Origin: Paraburkholderia ginsengisoli NBRC 100965
Lineage (GTDB): Bacteria; Pseudomonadota; Gammaproteobacteria; Burkholderiales; Burkholderiaceae
Assembly: GCF_000739735.1 (NCBI RefSeq)
Contig: NZ_BBJF01000014.1
Location: 62,001-126,000 of the forward strand
Direction: 5' to 3'
Length of the DNA: 64,000 nucleotides
Shown: piece by piece, positions 1-8,487 of the stretch
Layout of the letters: each line of letters starts with the position of its first letter
Numbering within the stretch: position 1 is the stretch's first letter
The notes under the pieces: generated by a model
Database searches by the model: none
The model's input: the letters and a program-made list of their open reading frames with translations, nothing else
Told to the model about the DNA's origin: nothing
Position numbers and translations under genes: made by a program

Positions 1-501
1 GCGATCGGCATGTACCCGGTCACGGAGCGTCTGTCGCTCGATTGCGAACTGCGCCCGGACGGCTTCTACGGCCTGAGCAAGGTGTGGGGCGAAGCGCTCG
101 CCCGCATGTACTGGGACAAGCACGGCATCGAGAGCGTGTGCGTGCGCATCGGCAGCTGCCTCGAACGCCCGACCGAACCGCGGCATCTCGCGACGTGGTT
201 CGGCCATCGCGATCTGATGCACTTCCTCGACCGCTGCGTCGAAGCCGAGGACGTCGGCTTCCTGACCATCTGGGGCGTGTCGGCCAATACGCGCAGCTGG
301 TGGGACAACAGCGGCGCCGCGCGCTTCGGTTATCAGCCGACCCAGAATTCCGAGGACTACGCCGCCGAAATCCTGGCGCGGCCGAACCCGCTCGACGCGC
401 TGGGCCAGCGCTTCCAGGGCGGCGGTTTCGTCGGCATCGATTATTCGCGCGAAGACGGCGGTCCGGACGCACCGGCCGCCACGGCGGCACGGCCGGTCTG
501 A
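1..501 (+). CDS. Uronate-dehydrogenase-like NAD-dependent epimerase/dehydratase, 5' truncated
   Basis: The frame is open from the first base, so the N-terminus with the Rossmann glycine motif lies outside the window. What remains holds the catalytic YxxxK (FYGLSKVWGE) and a C-terminal half that aligns well with the complete uronate dehydrogenase at 15541-16383 (shared VCVRIGS/VCLRIGS, GVSxNxxSWxDN and TQ/GQRFQGGxFV patterns). It is therefore a diverged paralogue acting on a hexuronate or similar aldose acid with NAD. The MFS uronate carrier starts 29 bases downstream on the same strand, so the two probably form one operon. Substrate is inferred from homology and context only. Confidence 0.82.
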   Translation, partial: AIGMYPVTERLSLDCELRPDGFYGLSKVWGEALARMYWDKHGIESVCVRIGSCLERPTEPRHLATWFGHRDLMHFLDRCVEAEDVGFLTIWGVSANTRSWWDNSGAARFGYQPTQNSEDYAAEILARPNPLDALGQRFQGGGFVGIDYSREDGGPDAPAATAARPV

Positions 502-530
502 CTGGCGCAGCATCACGAGGAGACGCAGTC

Positions 531-1826
531 ATGAAAATCAAGGGCATCCGCTGGTGGATGGTCAGTCTGGTCGCGGCCGGGCTCATCATCAATTACCTTG
601 CGCGCAATACGCTGTCGGTCGCCGCGCCGACGCTGATGAAGGACCTCAATATCACCACCGAGCAGTACGCTCACGTGGTCGTCGCGTGGCAGCTTTGCTA
701 TGCGTTCATGCAGCCGGTCGCGGGCTTCGTGCTCGACACGGTCGGCACCAAGATGGGCTTCGCGGCGTTCGCGCTCGCGTGGTCGCTGGCCTGTGCGGCG
801 GCGGCGTGGTCGACCGGCTGGCGCAGCCTCGCGTTCTTCCGCGGGCTGCTGGGTCTCGCTGAAGCGGCCGGCATTCCGGCCGGCGTGAAGGCAACCAGCG
901 AATGGTTTCCGGCGAAGGAACGCTCGGTCGCGATCGGCTGGTTCAACATCGGCTCGTCGATCGGCGCATTGCTGGCGCCGCCGCTGGTGGTCTGGGCGCT
1001 GTTGCGCGGACAGTGGCAACTGGCGTTCGTGATCGTCGGCGTGGCGGGCATCGTGTGGAGCGCGCTGTGGATGGTGATGTACAAGCATCCGCGCAAGCAG
1101 AAGATGTTGAGCGACACCGAGCGCGACTACATCCTGAGCGGCCAGGAAGCGAAGCACGCGGACCCCAGCGCGCCGAAGCGCAGCTGGCGCGCGATGCTGG
1201 GCAGCCGCGATTTCTGGGCAATCGGTATTCCGCGCATGCTGTCCGAGCCGGCCTGGCAGACCTTCAACGCGTGGATTCCGTTGTACATGATGACCGAGCG
1301 TCACATGAACCTGAAGGAAGTTGCGCTGTTCGCATGGATGCCGTTCCTCGCCGCCGACATCGGCTGCGTGCTCGGCGGCTACCTGAGCCCGCTGTTTCAC
1401 AAGTACGCGAAGGTGTCGCTGTTCACGTCGCGCAAGATGGTGTTCGTCGTCGGCGCGCTGTTCATGATCGGACCGGCGTGTGTCGGCCTCGTGCAAAGTG
1501 CGTACGTGGCGGTGGCGCTGCTGTGCATCGGCGGCTTTGCGCACCAGACCCTGTCGGGTGCGTTGTACGCGATCACGTCCGACATGTTCGGCAAGAACGA
1601 AGTCGCGACCGCGACGGGCATGGGCGGCATGGCCGGTTATCTGGGCGCTGCCGCGTTCACGATGCTGTTCGGCGTGCTGGTCACGCAGATCGGTTATAGC
1701 CCGCTGTTCGTCGTGCTGGCCGTGTTCGATCTGATCGCCGCCGCCGTGGTCTGCCTGCTGGCGAAGAGCAACGACAAGGCGCCCGAGCCGCGCTGGTCCG
1801 GCGCGGGTGCGGTTGCCGCGAAGTAA
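531..1826 (+). CDS. MFS transporter, ExuT/ACS family, probable hexuronate:H+ symporter
   Basis: 431 residues from ATG 531, which has GAGGAG about 7 bases upstream; the open frame extends further 5' but that part overlaps the preceding gene. The protein is almost entirely hydrophobic helices. LARNTLSVAAPTL in helix 1 and the long central cytoplasmic loop (HPRKQKMLSDTE) are typical of the anion:cation symporter family that includes ExuT and GudP. Its position directly behind a uronate-dehydrogenase-like gene supports uptake of galacturonate or glucuronate. A strong terminator follows the gene. Exact substrate unproven. Confidence 0.85.
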   Translation: MKIKGIRWWMVSLVAAGLIINYLARNTLSVAAPTLMKDLNITTEQYAHVVVAWQLCYAFMQPVAGFVLDTVGTKMGFAAFALAWSLACAAAAWSTGWRSLAFFRGLLGLAEAAGIPAGVKATSEWFPAKERSVAIGWFNIGSSIGALLAPPLVVWALLRGQWQLAFVIVGVAGIVWSALWMVMYKHPRKQKMLSDTERDYILSGQEAKHADPSAPKRSWRAMLGSRDFWAIGIPRMLSEPAWQTFNAWIPLYMMTERHMNLKEVALFAWMPFLAADIGCVLGGYLSPLFHKYAKVSLFTSRKMVFVVGALFMIGPACVGLVQSAYVAVALLCIGGFAHQTLSGALYAITSDMFGKNEVATATGMGGMAGYLGAAAFTMLFGVLVTQIGYSPLFVVLAVFDLIAAAVVCLLAKSNDKAPEPRWSGAGAVAAK

Positions 1827-1888
1827 CTGACTCGGTGAGTCCCGCGAGCGTGATTCGCGGGACCTCCAGCGTGACTTGCAAATAGGGA

Positions 1889-1923
1889 AGCGGCGCCTCG
1901 TCGATGAGGCGCCGCTTTTTTTA
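1889..1923 (+). terminator. Rho-independent terminator after the MFS gene
   Basis: Perfect 11-bp stem (AGCGGCGCCTC / GAGGCGCCGCT) with a 6-base loop followed by a run of T. It ends the operon of the first two genes. Confidence 0.92.
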
Positions 1924-2161
1924 GCTTCTTCACGCCGGCCTGGGATGACGAACATGACGCCGCTTGTGCGAATGCGCGGCTCCATGCGTCGACCCTGGCG
2001 GCGCTAACGGCGGAGCCGACCTCACCCGCACGCCATCGAGTGCTGTGGGATAATTGCGCGGTTTGCCCGGAGCGCGGCTCAAAAGGTTGTTCGCACGGGC
2101 GCGCGAGGGGCCTTACTCCCGTGGCCCGCTTCTTTTCAGCGATATTTCTTCAACAACCACG

Positions 2162-4021
2162 ATGCCCGCATACCGTTCCAAAACCTCCACCGCCGGCCGC
2201 AACATGGCGGGGGCGCGCTCCCTGTGGCGCGCCACCGGCATGAAAGACGAAGACTTCTCGAAGCCGATCATTGCGGTGGTCAATTCGTTCACCCAGTTCG
2301 TGCCCGGCCACGTGCATCTGAAGGACCTGGGCCAGCTCGTCGCGCGCGAGATCGAAGCCGCCGGCGGCGTCGCCAAGGAATTCAACACCATCGCGGTCGA
2401 CGACGGCATCGCGATGGGCCACGACGGCATGCTGTATTCGCTGCCGAGCCGCGACATCATCGCCGACTCGGTCGAATACATGGTCAATGCGCACTGCGCC
2501 GATGCGATGGTGTGCATCTCCAACTGCGACAAGATCACCCCCGGCATGCTGATGGCCGCGATGCGCCTGAACATCCCGGTGATCTTCGTGTCCGGCGGCC
2601 CGATGGAAGCCGGCAAGACGCGCCTCGCGAATCCGAAAACCGGCACCATCGAGTTCAAGAAGCTCGACCTGGTGGACGCGATGGTGATCGCCGCCGACAA
2701 GGCTTACTCCGACGCCGACGTCGCCGAAGTGGAACGCTCCGCGTGCCCGACCTGCGGTTCGTGCTCGGGCATGTTCACGGCGAACTCGATGAACTGCCTG
2801 ACCGAAGCGCTGGGTCTGTCGCTGCCTGGCAACGGCACGGTGGTCGCCACGCACGCGGACCGCGAGCAGCTCTTCAAGCGCGCCGGCCGTCGCATCGTCG
2901 AACTGGCCCGCCAGTACTACGAGCAGGAAGACGCGAGCATCCTGCCGCGCGCGGTGGGCTTCAAGGCCTTTGAAAACGCGATGACGCTCGACATCGCGAT
3001 GGGCGGCTCGACCAACACGATCCTGCACCTGCTGGCGATCGCGCTTGAAGCGGAGATCGACTTCACGATGACCGACATCGACCGTCTGTCGCGCATCGTG
3101 CCGCAGTTGTGCAAAGTGGCGCCCAACACGAACAAGTACCACATCGAAGACGTGCATCGCGCGGGCGGCATCATGGCGATCCTCGGCGAACTGGACCGCG
3201 CCGGCAAGCTGCACACCGACGTGCCCACGGTGCACGCGCCGACGCTGAAGGACGCGCTGGATCAGTGGGACATCGTGCGCACCGAGGACGACGCGGTGCG
3301 GACCTTCTACATGGCGGGTCCGGCAGGCGTGCCGACTCAGGTCGCGTTCAGCCAGAACACGCGCTGGCCGAGCCTCGATCTCGATCGCGCGGAAGGCTGC
3401 ATCCGTTCGTACGAACACGCGTTCTCGAAGGAAGGCGGCCTCGCTGTGCTGACCGGCAACATCGCGCTCGACGGTTGCGTGGTGAAGACCGCGGGCGTCG
3501 ACGAGAGCATCCTCGTGTTCGAGGGGACGGCTCACGTCACCGAGTCGCAGGACGAGGCGGTGGAGAACATCCTCGCCGGCAAGGTCAAGGCGGGCGACGT
3601 GGTGATCGTGCGTTATGAAGGCCCGAAGGGCGGCCCCGGCATGCAGGAAATGCTCTATCCGACGAGCTACATCAAGTCTCAGGGTCTCGGCAAAGCCTGC
3701 GCGCTGTTGACGGATGGCCGCTTCTCGGGCGGCACCTCGGGCCTGTCGATCGGTCACTGCTCGCCGGAAGCGGCAGCGGGCGGCGCGATCGGCCTCGTGC
3801 GCGACGGCGACAAGATCCGCATCGACATTCCGAATCGCACGATCGACGTGCTGCTGTCCGATGAGGAACTGGCGAGCCGCCGCGAAGCGCAGAACGCGAA
3901 AGGGTGGAAGCCTGCGAAGCCGCGTCCGCGCAAGGTGTCGGCGGCGCTCAAGGCGTATGCGAAGCTGGTCATGTCGGCCGATAAGGGTGCGGTGCGCGAC
4001 CTGTCGCTGCTGGAGGACTGA
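2162..4021 (+). CDS. ilvD: Dihydroxy-acid dehydratase
   Basis: Catalyses dehydration of 2,3-dihydroxy-isovalerate and 2,3-dihydroxy-3-methylvalerate in valine/isoleucine synthesis. 619 residues, close to the 616 of E. coli IlvD. I start at ATG 2162 (MPAYRSKTST, the conserved family N-terminus) although the frame is open from 2054. Fe-S/metal motifs are visible: C122-D-K (CDKITPGM) and C195 in ACPTCGSCSGMF. The C-terminal beta-barrel domain ends with GRFSGGTSGLSIGH. It is the long E. coli-like type, not the sugar-acid dehydratase branch, so it is probably a housekeeping gene next to the uronate cluster rather than part of it. Flanked by terminators on both sides. Confidence 0.96.
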   Translation: MPAYRSKTSTAGRNMAGARSLWRATGMKDEDFSKPIIAVVNSFTQFVPGHVHLKDLGQLVAREIEAAGGVAKEFNTIAVDDGIAMGHDGMLYSLPSRDIIADSVEYMVNAHCADAMVCISNCDKITPGMLMAAMRLNIPVIFVSGGPMEAGKTRLANPKTGTIEFKKLDLVDAMVIAADKAYSDADVAEVERSACPTCGSCSGMFTANSMNCLTEALGLSLPGNGTVVATHADREQLFKRAGRRIVELARQYYEQEDASILPRAVGFKAFENAMTLDIAMGGSTNTILHLLAIALEAEIDFTMTDIDRLSRIVPQLCKVAPNTNKYHIEDVHRAGGIMAILGELDRAGKLHTDVPTVHAPTLKDALDQWDIVRTEDDAVRTFYMAGPAGVPTQVAFSQNTRWPSLDLDRAEGCIRSYEHAFSKEGGLAVLTGNIALDGCVVKTAGVDESILVFEGTAHVTESQDEAVENILAGKVKAGDVVIVRYEGPKGGPGMQEMLYPTSYIKSQGLGKACALLTDGRFSGGTSGLSIGHCSPEAAAGGAIGLVRDGDKIRIDIPNRTIDVLLSDEELASRREAQNAKGWKPAKPRPRKVSAALKAYAKLVMSADKGAVRDLSLLED

Positions 4022-4057
4022 TCGTGTGACGGGCTTTGCGCCCGGTTGCATGCAAGT

Positions 4058-4089
4058 AAAAAAGCCGCTCTTTCGAGCGGCTTTTTTTT
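4058..4089. terminator. Bidirectional intrinsic terminator between ilvD and the polygalacturonase gene
   Basis: AAAAAGCCGCTC-TTTC-GAGCGGCTTTTT: the stem is flanked by A-tract on the left and T-tract on the right, so it can stop transcription from both convergent genes. Confidence 0.92.
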
Positions 4090-4216
4090 CGAACAGACAC
4101 CTCGGGCTGCTGCGTGCGCGACGAACGCTGAACATTGACGCATGCACAGCATTCGCCGCGACAGGGCAAAGACCGGCGAGTCTCGCGGCCGCTGGCCATC
4201 CCCCGACGATTCCCGC

Positions 4217-6247
4217 TTACCGCTGATCGACCACCGTCGTGTTATAGGTCGTCGACCCAATCACCACATTGTCCAGCGCGATGCCGTTGACGTTGTACGC
4301 GTAGATCGGCCCCGGCGTGCTCGCGCTCGCCGGTCCTGCGCACACCGCGGTGCCCAGATTGCAATTCTTGATCGTGACGCCGGTGATCGCCGGAATCGCC
4401 GGCGCCGGGCTCGCGCCGTTGTAGTCGAACGCGACCGGCCCTTGCGCGACGATTGCCTGGAAGCACGAACCCGTCACGCCGTTGAGCGTCACGTTGCTCG
4501 CCTGCACGTTCGAGATGTTGACGTTTTGCACGACCGCCGGACGCGTGCGAATCGCGTCGTTGGCCGGCTGGTAGTCGCAGTCGAACGTGATCAGGCCGCC
4601 CTGGGCCGCCGACGGATTGGCCGCCGTCGGCGTGACCACGCCGAGCGGCACCGTGCCGTTGATCGGACTGCCGGGCAGCAACGCGCTGCCGTAGCCCGAG
4701 CCTTTCAGCGCGACGCCGTTAGGCAGCGTGACCGTATCGACGTAGAAGTTCTTCACGAAGCCGCCGCGATTCATGTTTGTCTTGATCCGGATCGCGATGT
4801 TCAGCGGATTGGTTGCCCAGTTCTGATTGAGCATCTGCAGATTGCGCGCGTAGATGTTCTGCACGCCGCCGCCCATCTCGCTGCCGAGCGTGATGCCGCC
4901 GTGGCCGCTGTTCATCGTGCAGTTCTGGATCACGTGGTTCTGCGCGGGGCCGTACTGCGTGTCGAGGTCCTTGCCCGATTTGATCGCGATGCAATCGTCG
5001 CCGGTGTTGAAGGTCACGCCGTCGCACAGCACGTTGTCGCATGCGTCCGGGTCGAAGCCGTCGTTGTTCGGGCCGATGCTGTTGGTCGTCACGCCGCGAA
5101 TCACGACGTTCTTGCAATCGGTCGGATGATGCTGCCAGAACGGCGTGTTGTTGGTCGCGTAGTTCTCCATCAGCACGTTGGTACAGCCGAGGAATTCGAC
5201 CATGCACGGACGCAGGTAATGGCCGACGCCGAAGATGCGTTGCGCGACCGGCACGCCCGCTTCGGACAGCGCGGGCAGGTAGTTCGCGTCCTCTTGCCAT
5301 GGCGTGGTGGGGCTCGTGAGCTGCGCATACAGCGCGTCGGAAATGCCCGGCGCGGCGGTGCGCAAATCGACGTTGTTGGGGTTGAGCGACACCTGCGACG
5401 GCGTCGTCGAACCCGCGCAGCCGTACGCGCCGTTCGATCCCTTGAAGGTCCACCAGCAGGTCGCGGTGTTGCCCGTGCCGGCGAACGGCGTCATCGCCTG
5501 TCCGTTGAGCACCGAGGTCGCGTCCTCGCCGGTCAGCGCGATGTTGGTCTGGTTGCGCGCGTAGACCGGCGAGCCGTAGTTCAGGCAATCGTTTGCCTGC
5601 CAGCGGCTATAGAACAGGTTGCCGTTCGCGCCGCAGTTCACCGGGCCGTCCTTCGCGTAGTCCGCGGGATTCGGGCTGAAATAGATCGTGCAGTTCGCGC
5701 TCAGATGGAAGTTGACGTTGCTGAGCAGGACGATCGGTCCAGCGCAATACCACGTGCCGGCCGGCACGACCACGCGTCCGCCGCCGGCCGTGTTGCACGC
5801 CTGGATCGCGGCCAGAAACGCGGGCCGCGAATCGAACGAACCGGCGGCGTTGGTCTGCTCCGAGCCGGGGCTCGTGAGCGATGCCGAGCCCGTGTACGGA
5901 TTGGTCGCGGCGATCACGGAGCAGGGCTGCGCGCCGTACTGCGTGACCACGTAGTCGCGCGCGGGAAACATCGACTGGTTGATGCCTTTCAGCGACGCGA
6001 TGATCTGCGTGGCGGCGCCCGACGTGCCCCAGATCGGGTCCTGCACGACCGGCGGGGTGGTGGGCGCGGCCGGGGTGGACGGTTCGTCGACGGAACTGCC
6101 GCACGCGGACAAGCCGCCCAGCAGCGTCGCGCCCGCGGACGTGCCCGCCAGCACGATGAATGCGCGGCGTGCGGGCGAGTGGAGTTCGGTTTGCTTGCGG
6201 CTTCTCGATGCGTTCCGTTGGCCGTTATTTTTATGCTGCGTTGTCAC
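4217..6247 (-). CDS. Secreted polygalacturonase (glycoside hydrolase family 28), Tat lipoprotein
   Basis: 676 residues. All four GH28 signatures are present in order: N394-N-D396 (NNDGFDP), G416-D-D418 (GDDCIAIKSG), G448-H-G450 (SGHGGITLG) and R487-I-K489 (RIKTN). The asparates of these motifs are the catalytic acid/base set in the family. The N-terminus has R27-R28 followed by a hydrophobic stretch and a lipobox LSAC (Cys49), so it is probably exported folded by Tat and lipid-anchored; a Pro/Thr linker (about 52-68) precedes the parallel beta-helix domain. It would release galacturonate or short oligomers from pectin, feeding the adjacent uronate pathway. Anchoring is inferred; removal by signal peptidase I cannot be excluded. 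Confidence 0.93.
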   Translation of the reverse strand: MTTQHKNNGQRNASRSRKQTELHSPARRAFIVLAGTSAGATLLGGLSACGSSVDEPSTPAAPTTPPVVQDPIWGTSGAATQIIASLKGINQSMFPARDYVVTQYGAQPCSVIAATNPYTGSASLTSPGSEQTNAAGSFDSRPAFLAAIQACNTAGGGRVVVPAGTWYCAGPIVLLSNVNFHLSANCTIYFSPNPADYAKDGPVNCGANGNLFYSRWQANDCLNYGSPVYARNQTNIALTGEDATSVLNGQAMTPFAGTGNTATCWWTFKGSNGAYGCAGSTTPSQVSLNPNNVDLRTAAPGISDALYAQLTSPTTPWQEDANYLPALSEAGVPVAQRIFGVGHYLRPCMVEFLGCTNVLMENYATNNTPFWQHHPTDCKNVVIRGVTTNSIGPNNDGFDPDACDNVLCDGVTFNTGDDCIAIKSGKDLDTQYGPAQNHVIQNCTMNSGHGGITLGSEMGGGVQNIYARNLQMLNQNWATNPLNIAIRIKTNMNRGGFVKNFYVDTVTLPNGVALKGSGYGSALLPGSPINGTVPLGVVTPTAANPSAAQGGLITFDCDYQPANDAIRTRPAVVQNVNISNVQASNVTLNGVTGSCFQAIVAQGPVAFDYNGASPAPAIPAITGVTIKNCNLGTAVCAGPASASTPGPIYAYNVNGIALDNVVIGSTTYNTTVVDQR

Positions 6248-6329
6248 GGATGTCTCCTTGCCCTTCGAGGGCGTTGTTAGTGATCGTGAGGACAGGTGAG
6301 GACGACGGTGCGTCAGCGGTGCTTTTCCA

Positions 6330-6348
6330 TTAAGGTAGTCATCCTTAA
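6330..6348. promoter_or_regulatory. Palindrome upstream of the polygalacturonase gene
   Basis: TTAAGG-N7-CCTTAA, a perfect inverted repeat 83 bp upstream of the polygalacturonase start. Its centre contains AGTCATCCT, a 9-mer also found in the GntR-type operator at 8442-8460, so it may be a variant copy of that operator. The rest of 6248-6487 holds no gene that I can see. Confidence 0.45.
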
Positions 6349-6487
6349 TATCTGTAAGGAACCGGCGACGCTGGTGGGACCGTTGTCGTCGAGTCAGGCT
6401 TCAGAGCGGGAGCGCCCGCACGCGTCGCTCCATCGACTCCATCTGCACGGAACCGGTGGAAGGACGCGGCGGGCACGATGTGCGGCG

Positions 6488-7381
6488 TTAAGCAAGTTGC
6501 TGGCCGATTTCGTGATTGGCGAGCACTTCGAGCGCGCGCACCATCGCGGAGTGGTCCCACGCCTTGCCGCCATGCGCGACGCACGCGTTGAACAGCGCCT
6601 GGCAGGTGGCGGTGTTCGGCAGCGACACGCCGAGCGCTTGCGCGGTCGACAGCGCGAGGTTCAGGTCCTTCTGGTGCAGCTCGATGCGGAAGCCCGGATC
6701 GAACGTGCGTTTGGTCATGCGCTCGCCGTGCACTTCGAGAATGCGCGACGACGCGAAGCCGCCCATCAGCGCTTCGCGCACGCGCGCCGGATCGACGCCG
6801 GCCTTCGACGCGAGCAGCAGCGCTTCGCCGACCGCTTCAATCGTCGCGGCGACGATCACCTGATTGGCCACCTTGCACACCTGACCCGCACCCACCGCGC
6901 CGATCAGCGTGACGTTCTTGCCCATCATGTCGAACAGCGGCTTGACGCTGTCGAAGCTCGCGGGTTCGCCGCCCACCATGATGGTCAGCGAGCCGGCCTT
7001 GGCGCCGACTTCGCCGCCCGACACCGGCGCGTCCAGGTACTCGGCGCCGTGCTCGCGCACGCGGGCCGCGAATTCGCGCGTGGCCATCGGCGAGATCGAG
7101 CTCATGTCGACCACCGTCTGCCCGGCGCGCAGCGCGCTTGCCAGTCCCTGTTCGCCGAACAGCACGCGTTCGACGTCCGGCGTGTCCGGCACCATGATGA
7201 AGATCACGTCGGCCTGCGCGGCGACGGCGGCGGGGCTGTCGCACGCGACGGCGCCGGCCTGGACGAGTTCGTCGGGCACGCCGCTGCGCGTGAACGCGGC
7301 CAGCGCGACGCCGTTCTTGAGAAGGTTGGCGGCCATGGGCTTGCCCATGATGCCGAGTCCGATAAAGCCTGCTTTTTGCAT
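6488..7381 (-). CDS. garR: 2-hydroxy-3-oxopropionate (tartronate semialdehyde) reductase
   Basis: Reduces tartronate semialdehyde to D-glycerate with NAD(P)H, the step after GarL. 297 residues from ATG 7381; I prefer this start over upstream ones in frame because GGAG lies 6 bases before it and the family N-terminus is MxKxGFIGLGIMGxPMA. Rossmann motif GLGIMG at 8-13, substrate motif DAPVSGG at 117-123 and catalytic Lys170 in GAGQVCKVANQ are all intact. Same strand as garL (86 bp upstream), so the aldolase and reductase probably share a transcript. Confidence 0.92.
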   Translation of the reverse strand: MQKAGFIGLGIMGKPMAANLLKNGVALAAFTRSGVPDELVQAGAVACDSPAAVAAQADVIFIMVPDTPDVERVLFGEQGLASALRAGQTVVDMSSISPMATREFAARVREHGAEYLDAPVSGGEVGAKAGSLTIMVGGEPASFDSVKPLFDMMGKNVTLIGAVGAGQVCKVANQVIVAATIEAVGEALLLASKAGVDPARVREALMGGFASSRILEVHGERMTKRTFDPGFRIELHQKDLNLALSTAQALGVSLPNTATCQALFNACVAHGGKAWDHSAMVRALEVLANHEIGQQLA

Positions 7382-7467
7382 GGAATGCTCCAAAGATGTC
7401 ATGGCGGCCGTGCTTGCGGCTGATTCAGTCCTGACCGATGTCTGGTCGACGCCTGGTTGGGCCTCGC

Positions 7468-8265
7468 TCAGCCCTGGCCCGCCGGTTTCTGCATGAAGTG
7501 TTTCTGAACCGTCTGCGCGGCGTTTTTCAACAGACCCATGTCCGCACACACCGCGACGATGCGGCAACCCATCGACAGATAGCGCTCGGCGTCCGCTTGC
7601 GCGGGCGCGAGGATGCCGCTCGATTTGCCGGCCGCCTGCGCGCGCTCGAACACGCGCGCGATCGCCTGTTGCACGTCGGGATGGTTTGCGTTGCCGAGGT
7701 GACCGTAGCCGGCGGCGAGGTCGGACGGGCCGACGAAGACCGCATCGATGCCGTCCACCGCGAGGATTTCGTCGATCGCGTCGACGGCTTTGCGGCTTTC
7801 GATCTGCACGATCACGCAGACGTTGTCGTTGGCGATGTCGAAGTAGTCGGGCACGCTCGCAAAGCGATTACCGCGATGGCTCACCGACACGCCGCGAATG
7901 CCCTGCGGCGGATAGCGCGTCGCGGCGACCGCGCGGGCCGCGTCGTCGGCGCTTTCGATGAACGGCACGAGGAAATTCGAAAAGCCGCTGTCGAGCAGCC
8001 GCTTGATGAACACGCTATCGTTGGCCGGCGGCCGCACGACCGGCGCGCTCGCGCTGTCCTTGAGCGACATCAGCTGCGGAATCAGCGTGAGCACGTCGTT
8101 CGGCGCGTGTTCGGCGTCGAGCAGCATCCAGTCGAAACCGATGCCCCCCAGCAGTTCCGTGACGACCGGACTGGCGAGCGACGCCCAGCAGCCGATCTGG
8201 GTTTCACCGCCGCAAACCGCGCGACGGAAGCGATTGGGTAAGGCCTGGTAGGGCGTGACGGGCAT
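7468..8265 (-). CDS. garL: 5-keto-4-deoxy-D-glucarate aldolase (HpcH/GarL family)
   Basis: Class II (metal-dependent) aldolase that cleaves 5-keto-4-deoxyglucarate to pyruvate and tartronate semialdehyde. 265 residues from ATG 8265 with GGAG 8 bases upstream; the frame runs further 5' but through the operator region. Family motif LLDAEHAPND (residues 48-57; Asp50, Glu52, His53) and the metal/substrate motifs VQIES and VFVGPSDLAAGYG are visible. HpcH/HpaI enzymes share the fold, but the neighbouring garR and garD make GarL the best reading. Upstream lies a GntR-type operator. Confidence 0.9.
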   Translation of the reverse strand: MPVTPYQALPNRFRRAVCGGETQIGCWASLASPVVTELLGGIGFDWMLLDAEHAPNDVLTLIPQLMSLKDSASAPVVRPPANDSVFIKRLLDSGFSNFLVPFIESADDAARAVAATRYPPQGIRGVSVSHRGNRFASVPDYFDIANDNVCVIVQIESRKAVDAIDEILAVDGIDAVFVGPSDLAAGYGHLGNANHPDVQQAIARVFERAQAAGKSSGILAPAQADAERYLSMGCRIVAVCADMGLLKNAAQTVQKHFMQKPAGQG

Positions 8266-8323
8266 ACGATATCTCCTCGAACGGCAATAGATCGGGCGAG
8301 TCCGACGACGGCGATGCGCGATG

Positions 8324-8342
8324 TTATAAGTCGTCGTATGTC
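8324..8342 (+). promoter_or_regulatory. GntR-type operator copy 1 (garL-garR promoter)
   Basis: TTATAAGTCGTCGTATGTC, 59 bp upstream of the garL start, matches the 19-bp element TTATACGTCATCGTACAAC repeated across the cluster at most positions. Confidence 0.7.
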
Positions 8343-8441
8343 TTGTCGTCAGGTTAGCATTGGCCTCAAAGGTTGTAACGGCCACGTAAACCCGAATTCC
8401 CCGCCAGACAAGCGTTTCAGGTTGCGCTGAGGGGTCGCTAT

Positions 8442-8460
8442 GTTGTAGGATGACTTATAT
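8442..8460 (-). promoter_or_regulatory. GntR-type operator copy 2 (aldehyde dehydrogenase promoter)
   Basis: On the minus strand ATATAAGTCATCCTACAAC. It ends 27 bp before the start codon of the dehydrogenase at 8488, where it would block promoter or early transcription. Confidence 0.78.
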
Positions 8461-8487
8461 CTAAGGCCTTCAATTAAGGAAAGCGAA

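Noticed and set aside
4142..6280. 712-residue plus-strand frame opposite the polygalacturonase
   Set aside because: Antisense to a gene with four conserved catalytic motifs; Arg-rich and featureless.
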